In this document: positions 6,977-17,574 of the stretch, piece by piece
How the letters are laid out: each line of letters opens with the position of its first letter
Position numbering within the stretch: position 1 is the stretch's first letter
Assembly: GCA_002104895.1 (NCBI GenBank)
Contig: MCFG01000388.1
Span: forward strand, 45,001 to 63,890
Direction of reading: 5' to 3'
Source: Anaeromyces robustus
Lineage: Eukaryota > Neocallimastigomycota > Neocallimastigomycetes > Neocallimastigales > Neocallimastigaceae
DNA length: 18,890 nucleotides
Program-made: the position numbers and the translations under genes
The notes under the pieces: generated by a model
Seen by the model: the letters and a program-made list of their open reading frames with translations, nothing else
The model's database searches: none
What the model was told of the DNA's origin: nothing

Positions 6977-9382
6977 TTAAGTTATTAAAGAAATAATATT
7001 TTTCTTTAAATTAACTTTACAAATCCCAAATATTTCTTTTATTTTATTATCACTTATAGGAAGTCTATTTCTTCCAGAAATAAGAAATGATTTAATAGGT
7101 TTTACAAATGTATTATCTGATTTTACTTCTGATGGTAAGCATGGTAATAAATTACCATCCATAATTAATTCTTCTAATTCTGGTAAATCCCATAAAGATA
7201 TGGGTAATGATTTTAATTTATTATTTTTAATATTTAACTTTTTCAAGGATATTATTTTAGAAATAAATGGAGTAATCTCTGTTAATTGATTATTACTTAT
7301 ATCTATTTCTTCTAGTTGATACATTATAAATATATCTGGAGGTATTTCTGTAAGATTACGATGACTCAAATTTATATTCTTGTCAGAACGTTTTACACCA
7401 TATCGTTGTATAGAAAATGAATTTTCAATAAATAATGATCTTAATTGAGTTAATTGATTTATTTCTTTAGAAATTCCCTTTAATTTATTTCCATAAAGTC
7501 CTAAATTTTTTAAATTAATTAAATTAAAAATTACCTTTGGTATTTCCGTTAATTGATTATTGCTTAAATCTAAATCTATTAAATTGGTTAAATTCCCTAT
7601 TTCTTCGGGTATAGTCGTTAATTTATTATGTCCAAGATGTAAAAATTTTAAATGAATCAACTTTCCTAATTCTTTAGGTATTTTTCTTAATCTATTATTA
7701 AGAATACCTAATCTTGTTAAAGCAATTAAATGACATAATTCCAAAGGTATTTCAATTAATAAATTATTATAAATATTTAAATCTGTTAATTTTGTCAATT
7801 TTTCAATATCTTTGGGTAACCTCGTAATTTTATTACAAGAAATATCCAATTTGGTGAGATGTGTTAAATTAAATAATTCTTTGGGTATTTCAGTAATGTG
7901 ATTATTGGAAAGACTTAATTGATTTAAACTCGTTAAACTCCATATTACTTTAGGGAATACTCTAAAACAATTATTACGAAAATCAAATGATTTTAAATGT
8001 GTTAATTTAGCCAATTCGTTAGGTAATTCTATTAATTGATTATTATCAATATTTAATTCAGTTAATTGGATTAAATTCCCTATTTCTGGAGGTAGTATTG
8101 ATATATCTGTAGCTCCAATATCCAATTTAGTCAAATGAATTAAATTCCATAATTTTTTTGGTAATATTATTAAATCATTAGCACGTAATTTTAAACTTGT
8201 TAATCCAATTAAATTCCATAGTTTTTCTGATAATATTTCTAGTTTATTAAATTCTAATTGTAATTCTTTTAAATTTGTTAAATATCCTATTTCTTCTGGT
8301 AAAGTTGTTAATTTATTACCTTCAAGGTTTAAATGAGTTAATTTAGTTAAATACTTTATTTCTTGAGGTAATGTTCTTAAATCATTATAAGAAATATGTA
8401 ATTCGGTTAAATTTATTAAATTTCTTACTTCTCTTGGTAAAGAAGTTAAATTAATATGGAGAGAATTAAGTTTCAAACTTGTTAAACTTGTTAAATGCCA
8501 TAATTCATCAGGTAAAATTAAATATTTATTATAACTAAGATCTAACTTAGTTAAACGGATTAAATTTTTTATTTCTTTTGGTATAGATAACAATTCACTA
8601 CTATCTATACTAGAAATATTCAAATCTGTTAAATATCTTAAATTCCATAATTCCTTAGGTAATGATTTCAATTTATTACCGGAAATATTTAAATAATTCA
8701 AATCTTTCAAATTTTCTATATCTTTTGATAGTGACCTTAATTTATTATATGAAATTTCAAGATTTGTTAATTTTGTTAATTTCCATAATTCTATTGGTAA
8801 TTCTTTTAAATTGTTGGATTGAAAATTCAATTCAATTAAATTAATTAAATTTCCTATTTCTTTGGGTAAAATTGTTAATTCATTTTCAGCAAATATTAAA
8901 CTTTTTAATTGAGCTAAATTTCCTATTTCTTTTGGAAATTTCATAAAATGATTATTGCTAAGATTTAATTTAGTTAAATTTACTAAATTTATTATCTCTT
9001 TTGGTAATCTTCTTAAATGATTATTATTAAGATTTAAATTAATTAAATTTTTTAAATTTCCTATTTCTTTTGATAATGATATTAAGTGATTATTAGAAAG
9101 ATTTAAATTTGTTATTTTTGTTAAATTTTGAATTACGCTTGGAAATTCTCTTAGTCTATTAAATTGAAGATTTAACGATGATAATTTTGTTAAATTGCTT
9201 ATCTCATTGGGTAATTCCTTTAAAATATTACAAGAAAGTTCCAAATTTTCTAAATTTATTAAAAAACCAATTTCTTTTGGTAATTCTATAAAGTTTTTTT
9301 TGTTAAGAATTAAACTTGTTATATTTGCTAAATTTTGCTCTTCTTTCGTTAATTTCTTAAATTCATTACAGGAAAAATCCAT
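6977..9382 (-). CDS. Giant leucine-rich-repeat protein (L domain-like)
   Basis: The 801-residue protein is almost wholly leucine-rich repeats. After 20 N-terminal residues, about 32 units fill residues 21-758, mostly exactly 23 residues long, with consensus LTxLNLSxNxLxxLPKEIGNLxx. This is the class of cytosolic LRRs seen in SHOC2-like, plant intracellular Ras-group and many bacterial proteins, which fold into a curved solenoid that binds protein partners. Units 11 and 13 carry 2-3 extra residues. Unit 28 (about residues 647-669) loses the pattern and is followed by a short unit, dividing the solenoid into a long arm of 27 units and a short arm. A subset carries ELWxL or KLWNL instead of EIGNL. 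The last 43 residues (FVKPIKSF...) match no domain I know. I see no signal peptide, membrane segment, kinase, F-box or other effector domain, so an intracellular scaffold role is inferred. It is a single exon; the ATG at 9382-9380 follows an AT-rich leader. Confidence 0.88.
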   Translation of the reverse strand: MDFSCNEFKKLTKEEQNLANITSLILNKKNFIELPKEIGFLINLENLELSCNILKELPNEISNLTKLSSLNLQFNRLREFPSVIQNLTKITNLNLSNNHLISLSKEIGNLKNLINLNLNNNHLRRLPKEIINLVNLTKLNLSNNHFMKFPKEIGNLAQLKSLIFAENELTILPKEIGNLINLIELNFQSNNLKELPIELWKLTKLTNLEISYNKLRSLSKDIENLKDLNYLNISGNKLKSLPKELWNLRYLTDLNISSIDSSELLSIPKEIKNLIRLTKLDLSYNKYLILPDELWHLTSLTSLKLNSLHINLTSLPREVRNLINLTELHISYNDLRTLPQEIKYLTKLTHLNLEGNKLTTLPEEIGYLTNLKELQLEFNKLEILSEKLWNLIGLTSLKLRANDLIILPKKLWNLIHLTKLDIGATDISILPPEIGNLIQLTELNIDNNQLIELPNELAKLTHLKSFDFRNNCFRVFPKVIWSLTSLNQLSLSNNHITEIPKELFNLTHLTKLDISCNKITRLPKDIEKLTKLTDLNIYNNLLIEIPLELCHLIALTRLGILNNRLRKIPKELGKLIHLKFLHLGHNKLTTIPEEIGNLTNLIDLDLSNNQLTEIPKVIFNLINLKNLGLYGNKLKGISKEINQLTQLRSLFIENSFSIQRYGVKRSDKNINLSHRNLTEIPPDIFIMYQLEEIDISNNQLTEITPFISKIISLKKLNIKNNKLKSLPISLWDLPELEELIMDGNLLPCLPSEVKSDNTFVKPIKSFLISGRNRLPISDNKIKEIFGICKVNLKKNIISLIT
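7109..9322 (-). repeat. 69-bp coding repeat array (leucine-rich repeats)
   Basis: The LRR units give a 69-base period at the DNA level (for example recurrent ATTAAATTCC and TTAATTTATTA words on the plus strand). Units differ from one another at many positions, so this is old duplication under protein constraint, unlike the near-identical intergenic minisatellites. Confidence 0.8.
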
Positions 9383-10141
9383 ATTTTAAAATTTCAAATT
9401 TTCTTTGTTTAATTCGTCTTTAAGATCCTGAACCTTTTATTATTATTATTTATTTTATTCTTTTTTATTTTTTACTTGTTTCTTAAACTATCTCTTAAAA
9501 TAATAAGAGTACTTTTTCAATATAATTAAAGAATTCTAATATCAATATATATTATTATATAAGAAATTAAAATTCCAATATAAAATAATTCAGTAGAAAC
9601 TAGAAATAAGTAAATATATACATAAATAATATATATTCTAAAAATTAAAATTTAAATTTAATAAATAAAATATCAAAAAATTAGTTTGTACCTTTAAATA
9701 TTTTAAACCTTACAAAAACTAACTGTTAATACTTTTTATTTTTAATCCATTAAAATATAAAATATATATACATATTATCAATATAATTCAACGTTAAGCA
9801 TTATTTTTACTACTTTTTACCTTTAAATTCATATATTGAATAATTAAATATTAAATATAAAAAAAAAAAAAAAGAATTGCAAATGTAAATTTCAATACAT
9901 AAATCTTTAATATAAATTTTAAATTTAATAAAAAAAAAAAATTATTAAATACAGAAAATATACATAATTTTTTATAAATACTGTTTGTCTTTGTCATTTT
10001 TAATTACTATAATAATTATTTATTTTATAATATATTCATTTATATTTTTATATTTTTATATTACACAAAATTATAAAAAAAAAATTTTTTCATTTTTTTT
10101 TTAAAAAAATATTTACTTTTACTTTTATTAGAAATTTAGAT

Positions 10142-10143
<2 letters not shown>

Positions 10144-10172
<29 letters not shown>
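10144..10172. repeat. Poly(T) tract, 29 bases
   Basis: An uninterrupted T run in the LRR/ammonium transporter spacer, about 760 bases upstream of the LRR start codon. No function is evident. Confidence 0.85.
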
Positions 10173-10179
<7 letters not shown>

Positions 10180-10836
10180 AATTGATATATAGAAATATCC
10201 AAAATGGTATTAATAAAAAAATTTTGTAAACAATTTTTTTTTTTTTTTTAAATAATTGCTCTTAAAATTTTGTTAAATAATATAAAAAAATATTTCTTTT
10301 CTTTCTAATTTATTTTAGAAGAATTAAAAATTAATAATATTTTTTACTAAGATTGGTATAAAATTAAAATTTAATAAAATATATAAAATAATAATTATTT
10401 TATATGTAATGATTTTAAATAAAACAAGTACTTAAATATATAAAAAAAATTTTTTGACGATATATTATAAAAATGATTTTCTAACTAATTCTATCATTTT
10501 CTAACAATATTATAGATATTAATAAAATAGTTATAAAAAAAATTGAATTAAAAAATAATTATATATATTAATTTAGATAAGATTGTTTTTTTAATATATA
10601 TTATAATTTTAATTCATAAAATATAATTCCAATATAAACATTTTCTTTTATCATTATTGATTGATTTTTTTTTTTTTTTTTTTTTTTTACAAAAATAAAG
10701 TTTTGTTAATTAAATTGATATTGATTTGTTATTTGTTGTAATATAAATGTTGACTTGGTATCATAATGTCAAATATTTTAAAATATATAAACATTATTAT
10801 TAAAAATATTTTTAAGGAAAAAAAAAAAAAAAAAAA

Positions 10837-10852
10837 GATAGATAGATAGATA
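10837..10852. repeat. (GATA)4 microsatellite
   Basis: Four GATA units directly after a 19-base A tract, about 180 bases past the ammonium transporter stop codon. GATA words can bind GATA factors, but the placement at the 3' side makes this most likely a simple repeat. Confidence 0.8.
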
Positions 10853-11028
10853 TTTAAATTTGTTTATATGTTATATACTAATTGATCAATAGTAAACAAA
10901 TGATTTTTTGTTATTATTTTTTATATCTTCTTATATTTATATATTTTATATAATACTTTTTTTCTTTTTTCTTTTTTTTTCCTCTTTTTTTTTTTTTTTT
11001 TTATCTTCTATCTCTATTTTAATGTTAT

Positions 11029-12600
11029 TTACTTTTCAGTTTTTAAAGTTTCTTCACTACTAGTTGTAGTTTTTGGTAATTCAATGGCATCATTAGCTAA
11101 AGATAATGATTGACCTGCAAATGAAACACTTTGTAACATTTCACTAATAACAAGTGATTTAGCATCTTGATTAAGAGTCATAGAATTACCATCAGTACCA
11201 TACATGAAACCATAAGCAACTTCACCCATTTCACTAGTATCAACACCATTTAATTCTTCTTCTTCAGAAATACGAAGTCTTAAACCTGGAATTAAATCAA
11301 GAATTTTCAATAAAATTAAAGTCATGATTAAACTCCATAAAGTAACACTAACAGTACCAACAATTTGAACAAGAACTTGATGCCAGTTACCATCAATAGC
11401 ACCTTTACCACTACCTCCATCTAAACTAGTAACTTTTTCAGTAGCAAAAAATCCAGTAAGAATTAAACCAATAGCTCCACCAACATAATGTACAGCAAAT
11501 ACATCAAGAGCATCATCAAATTTAAATTTACGTTTGTAAGTAACAGCAGTATTACAACAAATACCAGCTAATAAACCATAAAGAGCTGAAGCACATGGAG
11601 TAACAAAACCACAACCTGGAGTAACAGTAGCTAAACCAGCAACAGCACCAGTACAAAAACCAATCATAGAAAGTTTGTGAGTACGCCAGTAATCAAGAGC
11701 TACCCAAACACAACCACCAATAGAAGCAGCAATATGACTACAAACCATAGCATTAGCACCACGAGCATTAGCACCAAGAGAAGAACCACCATTGAAACCT
11801 AACCAACCAAACCATAAAAGGAAAGTACCAATGAAAACAAAGGAAACGTTATGTGGTTCAAGATGTTTTTTATAATCCTTTCTCTTACCAATCATATAAC
11901 AATAAGCAATAGCAGCAGCACCACTACCACAATGAACTGGTAAACCACCAGCATAATCCATAACACCCCATTTAGCTAACCAACCATTAGCACCCCAAGT
12001 CCAATAACAAATAATACTATAAACTATAGTAGACCAAAAGAATAAGAAAATAATAGCTGGTAAAATACGCATTCTTTCAGCTGTAGCACCAAAAGCTAAA
12101 GCTGGAGTAATAACAGCAAACATACATTGGAAAATCATAAATAAACTTTCTGGTATAGTATCAGAATTAGCTCCTGGTTCCATACCAACATTACGTAAAA
12201 CAATATTATCTAAATTACCAATAAAACCATTTTTAGAAGTGTTAGAAAAAGCTAAAGAATAACCCCAGAATACCCATTGGAAAGAAACAACGGCAATAGA
12301 AATCATACAAACAAACATTAAAGAAAGAGCATTTTTAGTACGAGCTAAACCAGCATAGAAAAGACCTAAACCTGGAGTCATAATAAAAACTAAACAAGTA
12401 GCAATTAAAACCCAAGCAATATCACCAGGGTTAAGAGAACTAAGTTTAGAAGTTTTTTCAAGATTATCATTAATAGCATCAGTAGTATTTAAAAGAGCTA
12501 AAGTTTGTTGATTAAGAGCTTGTTCTGTTGCATTAACGGCTACAAGAGTTTGGTTAGTCATTATGGCTAACTTTGTTAAATTTTCTATTAAAGCTTCCAT
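11029..12600 (-). CDS. Ammonium transporter, Amt/Mep family
   Basis: The 523-residue protein is a complete Amt/Mep/Rh-type channel that imports ammonium across the plasma membrane, presumably as a trimer. Pore features align with E. coli AmtB: YWTWG with W202 (AmtB W148), DYAGGLPVH with D215 and first pore His H223 (AmtB D160 and H168), FNGGSSLGAN (269-278), and DVFAVHYVGG with second pore His H371 (AmtB H318). Keeping His at the first position is the AmtB/Mep2 pattern; fungal Mep1/Mep3 have Glu there. About eleven membrane segments lie between residues 60 and 440, followed by the conserved tail GLRLRISEEEELNGVDTSEMGEVAYGF (439-465 region) and a Ser/Thr-rich end. The N-terminus is long, about 58 residues before TM1, with four N-x-T sequons. 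The coding sequence is single-exon and far richer in G+C, with many GGT and GCT codons, than the neighbouring genes, suggesting high expression. The ATG at 12600-12598 follows an A13 run. Confidence 0.96.
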   Translation of the reverse strand: MEALIENLTKLAIMTNQTLVAVNATEQALNQQTLALLNTTDAINDNLEKTSKLSSLNPGDIAWVLIATCLVFIMTPGLGLFYAGLARTKNALSLMFVCMISIAVVSFQWVFWGYSLAFSNTSKNGFIGNLDNIVLRNVGMEPGANSDTIPESLFMIFQCMFAVITPALAFGATAERMRILPAIIFLFFWSTIVYSIICYWTWGANGWLAKWGVMDYAGGLPVHCGSGAAAIAYCYMIGKRKDYKKHLEPHNVSFVFIGTFLLWFGWLGFNGGSSLGANARGANAMVCSHIAASIGGCVWVALDYWRTHKLSMIGFCTGAVAGLATVTPGCGFVTPCASALYGLLAGICCNTAVTYKRKFKFDDALDVFAVHYVGGAIGLILTGFFATEKVTSLDGGSGKGAIDGNWHQVLVQIVGTVSVTLWSLIMTLILLKILDLIPGLRLRISEEEELNGVDTSEMGEVAYGFMYGTDGNSMTLNQDAKSLVISEMLQSVSFAGQSLSLANDAIELPKTTTSSEETLKTEK

Positions 12601-12613
12601 TTTTTTTTTTTTT
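12601..12613 (-). promoter_or_regulatory. A13 leader tract directly before ammonium transporter start codon
   Basis: On the coding strand 13 A residues abut the ATG. Together with the A24 tract before the MFS gene this supports an A-rich initiation context. It also supports the chosen start, since nothing upstream reads in frame as family sequence. Confidence 0.6.
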
Positions 12614-12705
12614 CTTTTTACTTTAATTTAATTTATAATTTAAAAAAAAAATAAAACTATTTTTTTGTATTGTTTTAAATGTTTGATTATTCTATATATT
12701 ATTTG

Positions 12706-12728
12706 TTTTTTTTTTTTTTTTTTTTTTT
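12706..12728. repeat. Poly(T) tract, 23 bases
   Basis: A T run about 105-130 bases upstream of the ammonium transporter start codon, hence an A tract on its coding strand. Its position resembles the A tract upstream of the MFS gene at 4190-4219, so such tracts may be part of promoters here. Confidence 0.75.
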
Positions 12729-13013
12729 CTTTTTAAAATATCTATAATTTAATTTATAGTTCTATGTTAGCGATTGCAAATCTTATTGCGCTTTTCTAAT
12801 TAAATAAATAATTTGTAATAGATTTATTTAAATATTATAACTATATAATTAACATTAAATATAAAAGTTAATTTAAAAATAAATAAAAATTCTTATTCGC
12901 TTTTATTTGAATAATAAAAAAAAATTGTTATTTTTATTTTTAGTTACTATATAAAAAAATTTAAAAAAAAAAAATACTAATTTATATATATTTCTTTTTC
13001 TCTTTATAATATG

Positions 13014-13062
13014 ATCTTCTTTTATTCTTTTTAATGAATACTAAAAGAAGATAATTGTTATC
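13014..13062. promoter_or_regulatory. Inverted repeat with paired GATA words upstream of ammonium transporter
   Basis: ATCTTCTTTTA (13014-13024) and TAAAAGAAGAT (13042-13052) are exact 11-bp inverted arms around a 17-base loop. Overlapping the right arm, GATAATTGTTATC (13050-13062) places two GATAA words head to head. The site is about 415-460 bases upstream of the ammonium transporter ATG. Fungal ammonium permease genes are commonly activated by GATA factors (Gln3/AreA type) under nitrogen limitation, so a link is plausible. GATAA words are frequent by chance in such AT-rich DNA, so the regulatory role is weakly supported. Confidence 0.3.
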
Positions 13063-14716
13063 CAATATTTTTAAATATTTAAAATGTTTAATAAAACAAC
13101 TTTTGAATGATGATTATTTTCTAAAGTGAAAAAAGCACGTTTTTATATCTTTAAAAAAAAAATATTTGTTTTATTAATAAATATTTCAAAATAATATAAA
13201 ATTAATATAAAATTAGCTTAACACTTTAAAATTGAATTAAGGAAAATATTATAATAAAATCATATAAAAAAATAAGGATAAAAAATAATAAAATAATAAT
13301 AATATAAAATATTTAAAAATTTATTATGATAAGCAATATGTAATATATATTATAATATAAATATAATATATTAAAATATAATAAAAAATTCATATTAATT
13401 TTTTATCAATTCCAAAAATAGTTGGTTGATTATTTTTCTAATCTTTTTTTTATTTACTTAAATTATTTTCATAATATATAAACTTATCATATATTAAAAT
13501 TAAAATTTGACAATTAAATTTCAATCGATTATATATATATATATATACTTTGATATTAAATATTAAGAAAAATTTTATCAAAAAAAAAAATAAATGAGTA
13601 AAATAATTAATAAATTAATAAATTGAATAATTTAAATTAATAAATAAATAATTATTAATTAAATAATTAAATATTAATTTTTTAATAAAATAAAAAAATT
13701 TTAATATTAAATATGATTTAATATGATTTTTTTATCTGTTTTTTTTTTTTTATTATTATTATTTTATTATCTTTTTTTTTTCTTATTATTATAATAATTT
13801 AATAATAATTATATATAAAAAATTTCTTCTTAACTTATTAATAAATATTATGATTATTAAATATAATATTTTTATTAACCATAATACTTACTATTCAATT
13901 ATATGCAGATGCAGTTGTTATGTCTTTTATGTACATTTAATTAAAAATATTTAAACATTCCTTTAATAATAAAAAATATAATAATTATAATTATAATTAT
14001 AATTATAATATATATTTTAATAATAATATAGAATAATAATTTAATATTCAACACTTTAATTAATTCATTAAATTCATTCTTTCATTTCTTTCATTAGGCT
14101 TTTCAGATAGTTTACAATTAATTAATTTATGATTCTAAAGGTCAAAAATTCATATAAAATTTTTTATTATTAAAAAATCTACATTTTTATTAAAAAACAT
14201 ATTCATATCGTAATTAATTAATTAATTAATTGTTAAAAAAAAAAAAAAAGGAAACTATAATTATAACATTTTAACATTTTTATTTTTTATTTTCATTTAA
14301 AATATAAAAAAAAAACGATATAAAAAATTATTATATATTAATAATTAAAATACATTTGTATACTTAACACAAAATAAAAATTTGATATTGTTTTTTGTCA
14401 AGTAATAATTTTATAATAACCACCAGATTCATTGGATTATACTAATTGCAAAAAAGAAATATAGAAATTATAATATTATTAAGTATCTGAATTATAAATA
14501 AATTATCAATTGCATTAATATTATCTCAATAATAATATAATGTTCTTTTGTACTTTTCTATCTTTAAACATTTTCTTTTCTATATTGAAATTTTTTAATA
14601 ATATTATTATTATATTATTATTATTTATTATTTATTATTATAACTATTATTATTATTATTGTCAATAATAATTAATAATAAACTTAACTATAATTTTGAT
14701 AGGATTGTTATCATTA

Positions 14717-14741
14717 TTTTTTTTTTTTTTTTTTTTTTTTT
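14717..14741. repeat. Poly(T) tract, 25 bases
   Basis: An uninterrupted T run inside the gene-free region with no associated gene. Confidence 0.85.
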
Positions 14742-15813
14742 GATAATTTTTTTTATATACCCTATATTTACCAATAATAATTAATATATATTCCATAAAA
14801 TAGTTCCAATAAAAATTATTAATTTAATATATTATATTAAAATTTTATTTTGTCTACTTTTTTTTTAATTATGTTACCTAAATGTGTCAAAAAAGTAAAA
14901 TAAAATAAAAAATATAAATATAAATATAAATATAAAAATAATACGTAATTATAAAATGATAATTAATTTTAATTCTTTTGATAACGTAAAAAAAATTAAA
15001 TAAAATAATATATAATAATATAAATAATATATATTATTAATATATAGCATTTATATATTATTTATAATAATTTAAATATATATTAATTAAAATTGTTTTT
15101 GTAATTTTAAAAGAAAAAACTTTTTTTTTAATTTAAATATTTTAATAATTTATATTTCTATATATTTTAATTAAGTAAATGAATGAATAATTAATAAATT
15201 GAATAAAGTTTATCTTGATTTAGTAAATGTGAAAATAGATTAAAAACATTATTACCAAAGATGTAACAATTTCTTTTTTTTTTATTTTTAACGTTGAATT
15301 AACACTATTATGGAATAAAATAAAATAAACTATTATTAATATCTATATATTTATATATTTATGATTATACACATTATTATTCATAATTATTATATCTATT
15401 TTTTCTATTCTACGAATAAGTAATTAATTAATTCTTTTGAATATTAAGATATACTTTCTCATATTGTTGATTTATAATAAAAAATAATTATTTTTTTATA
15501 AATAAACACATTCAAATTTAATTACTTTTTTTTTACAATAAGTCTTGATTTACTATTATTATTATATATCTATTATTATTATATTATTATTGATGCTGTT
15601 TATTATATATTAATGTTATACTAACTATTAATATGTTATTATTAATTACTGACAATTTCTTAATCTATATAAATATAAAGCATATAGTTTCTGTACAAAA
15701 TTAAATAACTAAATATTACTGAAAATATGAATAATATAATAAATTATTATCTTGTCAATTAAGATATTTTTTCATTTCATAATCTTATTATAATTAATGT
15801 CATGATATTAAAT

Positions 15814-15865
15814 AATACTTTACATAAAAATACTTTACTTAAAAATACTTTACTTAAAAATACTA
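15814..15865. repeat. 15-bp tandem repeat, about 3.4 copies
   Basis: The unit AATACTTTACTTAAA recurs at 15814 (one mismatch, CATAAA), 15829 and 15844, and a partial copy starts at 15859. It lies in gene-free DNA. Confidence 0.85.
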
Positions 15866-16091
15866 TATTTGCAATAAATAAGTATATTATTATTATTATT
15901 TATTATTATATTTAATTAAATCATCTTGCATCTTGTATCTTATTTTGTCTTGTTTTGTAATATATTTATTATGTTATTAATTTTATCCCTATAAAAATTA
16001 TTATAAAATCGATAAGATAAAAAATAATAATTTATAATAAATAATATTAAATAATATTAAGAATTATGAATTATTAGTATTAGTATTAGTA

Positions 16092-16298
<207 letters not shown>

Positions 16299-17530
16299 TC
16301 TTATAATCCAGAAATTATTATCTAAAAATATTTTAGTATTATTATCATATATGTTGTTATCTCAAAAATTTAACCAATAAAATTTAATGATTTAATGCTT
16401 ATCAAATTTACTATTAAAATATTTATCAAAAAATTTTTGTTAAATATTTTAACAAAACATTTTTTGAAATTTGATATTCTTAAATTAATTTAATTTTAAT
16501 ATATTTTTTTAAAAATTAAAATTTTAAAGTTTGATAATATAATCTAATATATGTTTTTTATATTGAATATTTTTAAATTACAATTTTATTTTTTTGATTT
16601 ATTATCATAATGAAAATTTCCTATTTTGGAAAGAGTGGATTAATTTCAATAATTAATTTTTGAAAAATAATTCATTTAAATTAAAAATTTAATAATTAAT
16701 TAAATGACAGTTATCTTTAATTTCTGTATTACTAATTATTATATGTTTTTTTTATACGAGTTAAAACTTGTTATTATCCGTAACTGTTAAAAATAAGGAA
16801 TAATTATATAATATTAATTCTTAATTTTCTATTTTTATTATTTCCTTATTATTATATAAATAATATTAATATCATTTTATAATTGAAATTATTCCTCTAA
16901 TGTATATAAATGTATATATATTGTTACTGTGGATAAAACTGAATTAAGGATTATCAAATGATTTATAATATTTAATATTATATTTATAATCTATAATATA
17001 TATTGAAAACTATTACTATATTATGTTATATAAAATGAATAAATATATTGTGAAATTTCTATTATATATTTATTATATATATTATTATAATCTTATATTG
17101 TTATTCTTATTAATATTTTACTAACAATACCAATATATAAATATTTATTAAATAATAAAATATTTATATTATTAATATTTAGGATTTTCTAATAAAAAAT
17201 TTTTATATTTTAGATAATAACTATTTATGTTTATTTATATTTATATGATTATTGATAATTATTAAATATTTTATATATTTCATATAATTTTATTTTGAAA
17301 AAATTATCTTTCTTATAGATAATAAAAATGATAATAAAAAGTATATTTAACTTTGCCATTAATTAATTCTTTTAATATTAAACAATACTATTATATATAA
17401 AATTGTGAATATTTTTAATTATAATATAACTATTCTAAACTATGATTTACTCTATAATAAAAATGTTGATATAATATTTTTCTTCCACTTTAATTAATTG
17501 TCATTAATTTAAAATATTATATATATATTA

Positions 17531-17532
<2 letters not shown>

Positions 17533-17572
<40 letters not shown>
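17533..17572. repeat. (ATT)n microsatellite, about 13 units
   Basis: A second, shorter ATT array in the gene-free region, with an interrupting TTG just before it. Confidence 0.85.

Positions 17573-17574
<2 letters not shown>

Larger units (their letters stand above)
9383..11028. other. Intergenic region between LRR and ammonium transporter genes
   Basis: About 1.6 kb upstream of the LRR gene and downstream of the ammonium transporter gene, with no credible coding sequence. It contains a 29-base T tract (10144-10172), another T tract near 10665-10688, a 19-base A tract (10818-10836) followed by (GATA)4 (10837-10852), and a pyrimidine-rich T/C stretch at about 10957-11002 just past the transporter stop codon. 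No RNA gene or clear promoter element was recognised. Confidence 0.7.

Noticed and set aside
8662-8844. Short plus-strand open frame
   Set aside because: It is antisense to the LRR coding sequence and is a shadow of the repeat.
9195-9389. Short plus-strand open frame at the 5' end of the LRR gene
   Set aside because: It is antisense to the LRR coding sequence, with no independent support.
13903-13944. 13-codon frame starting ATGCAGATGCAG in a locally less AT-rich spot
   Set aside because: It is too short and isolated, with no context suggesting translation.
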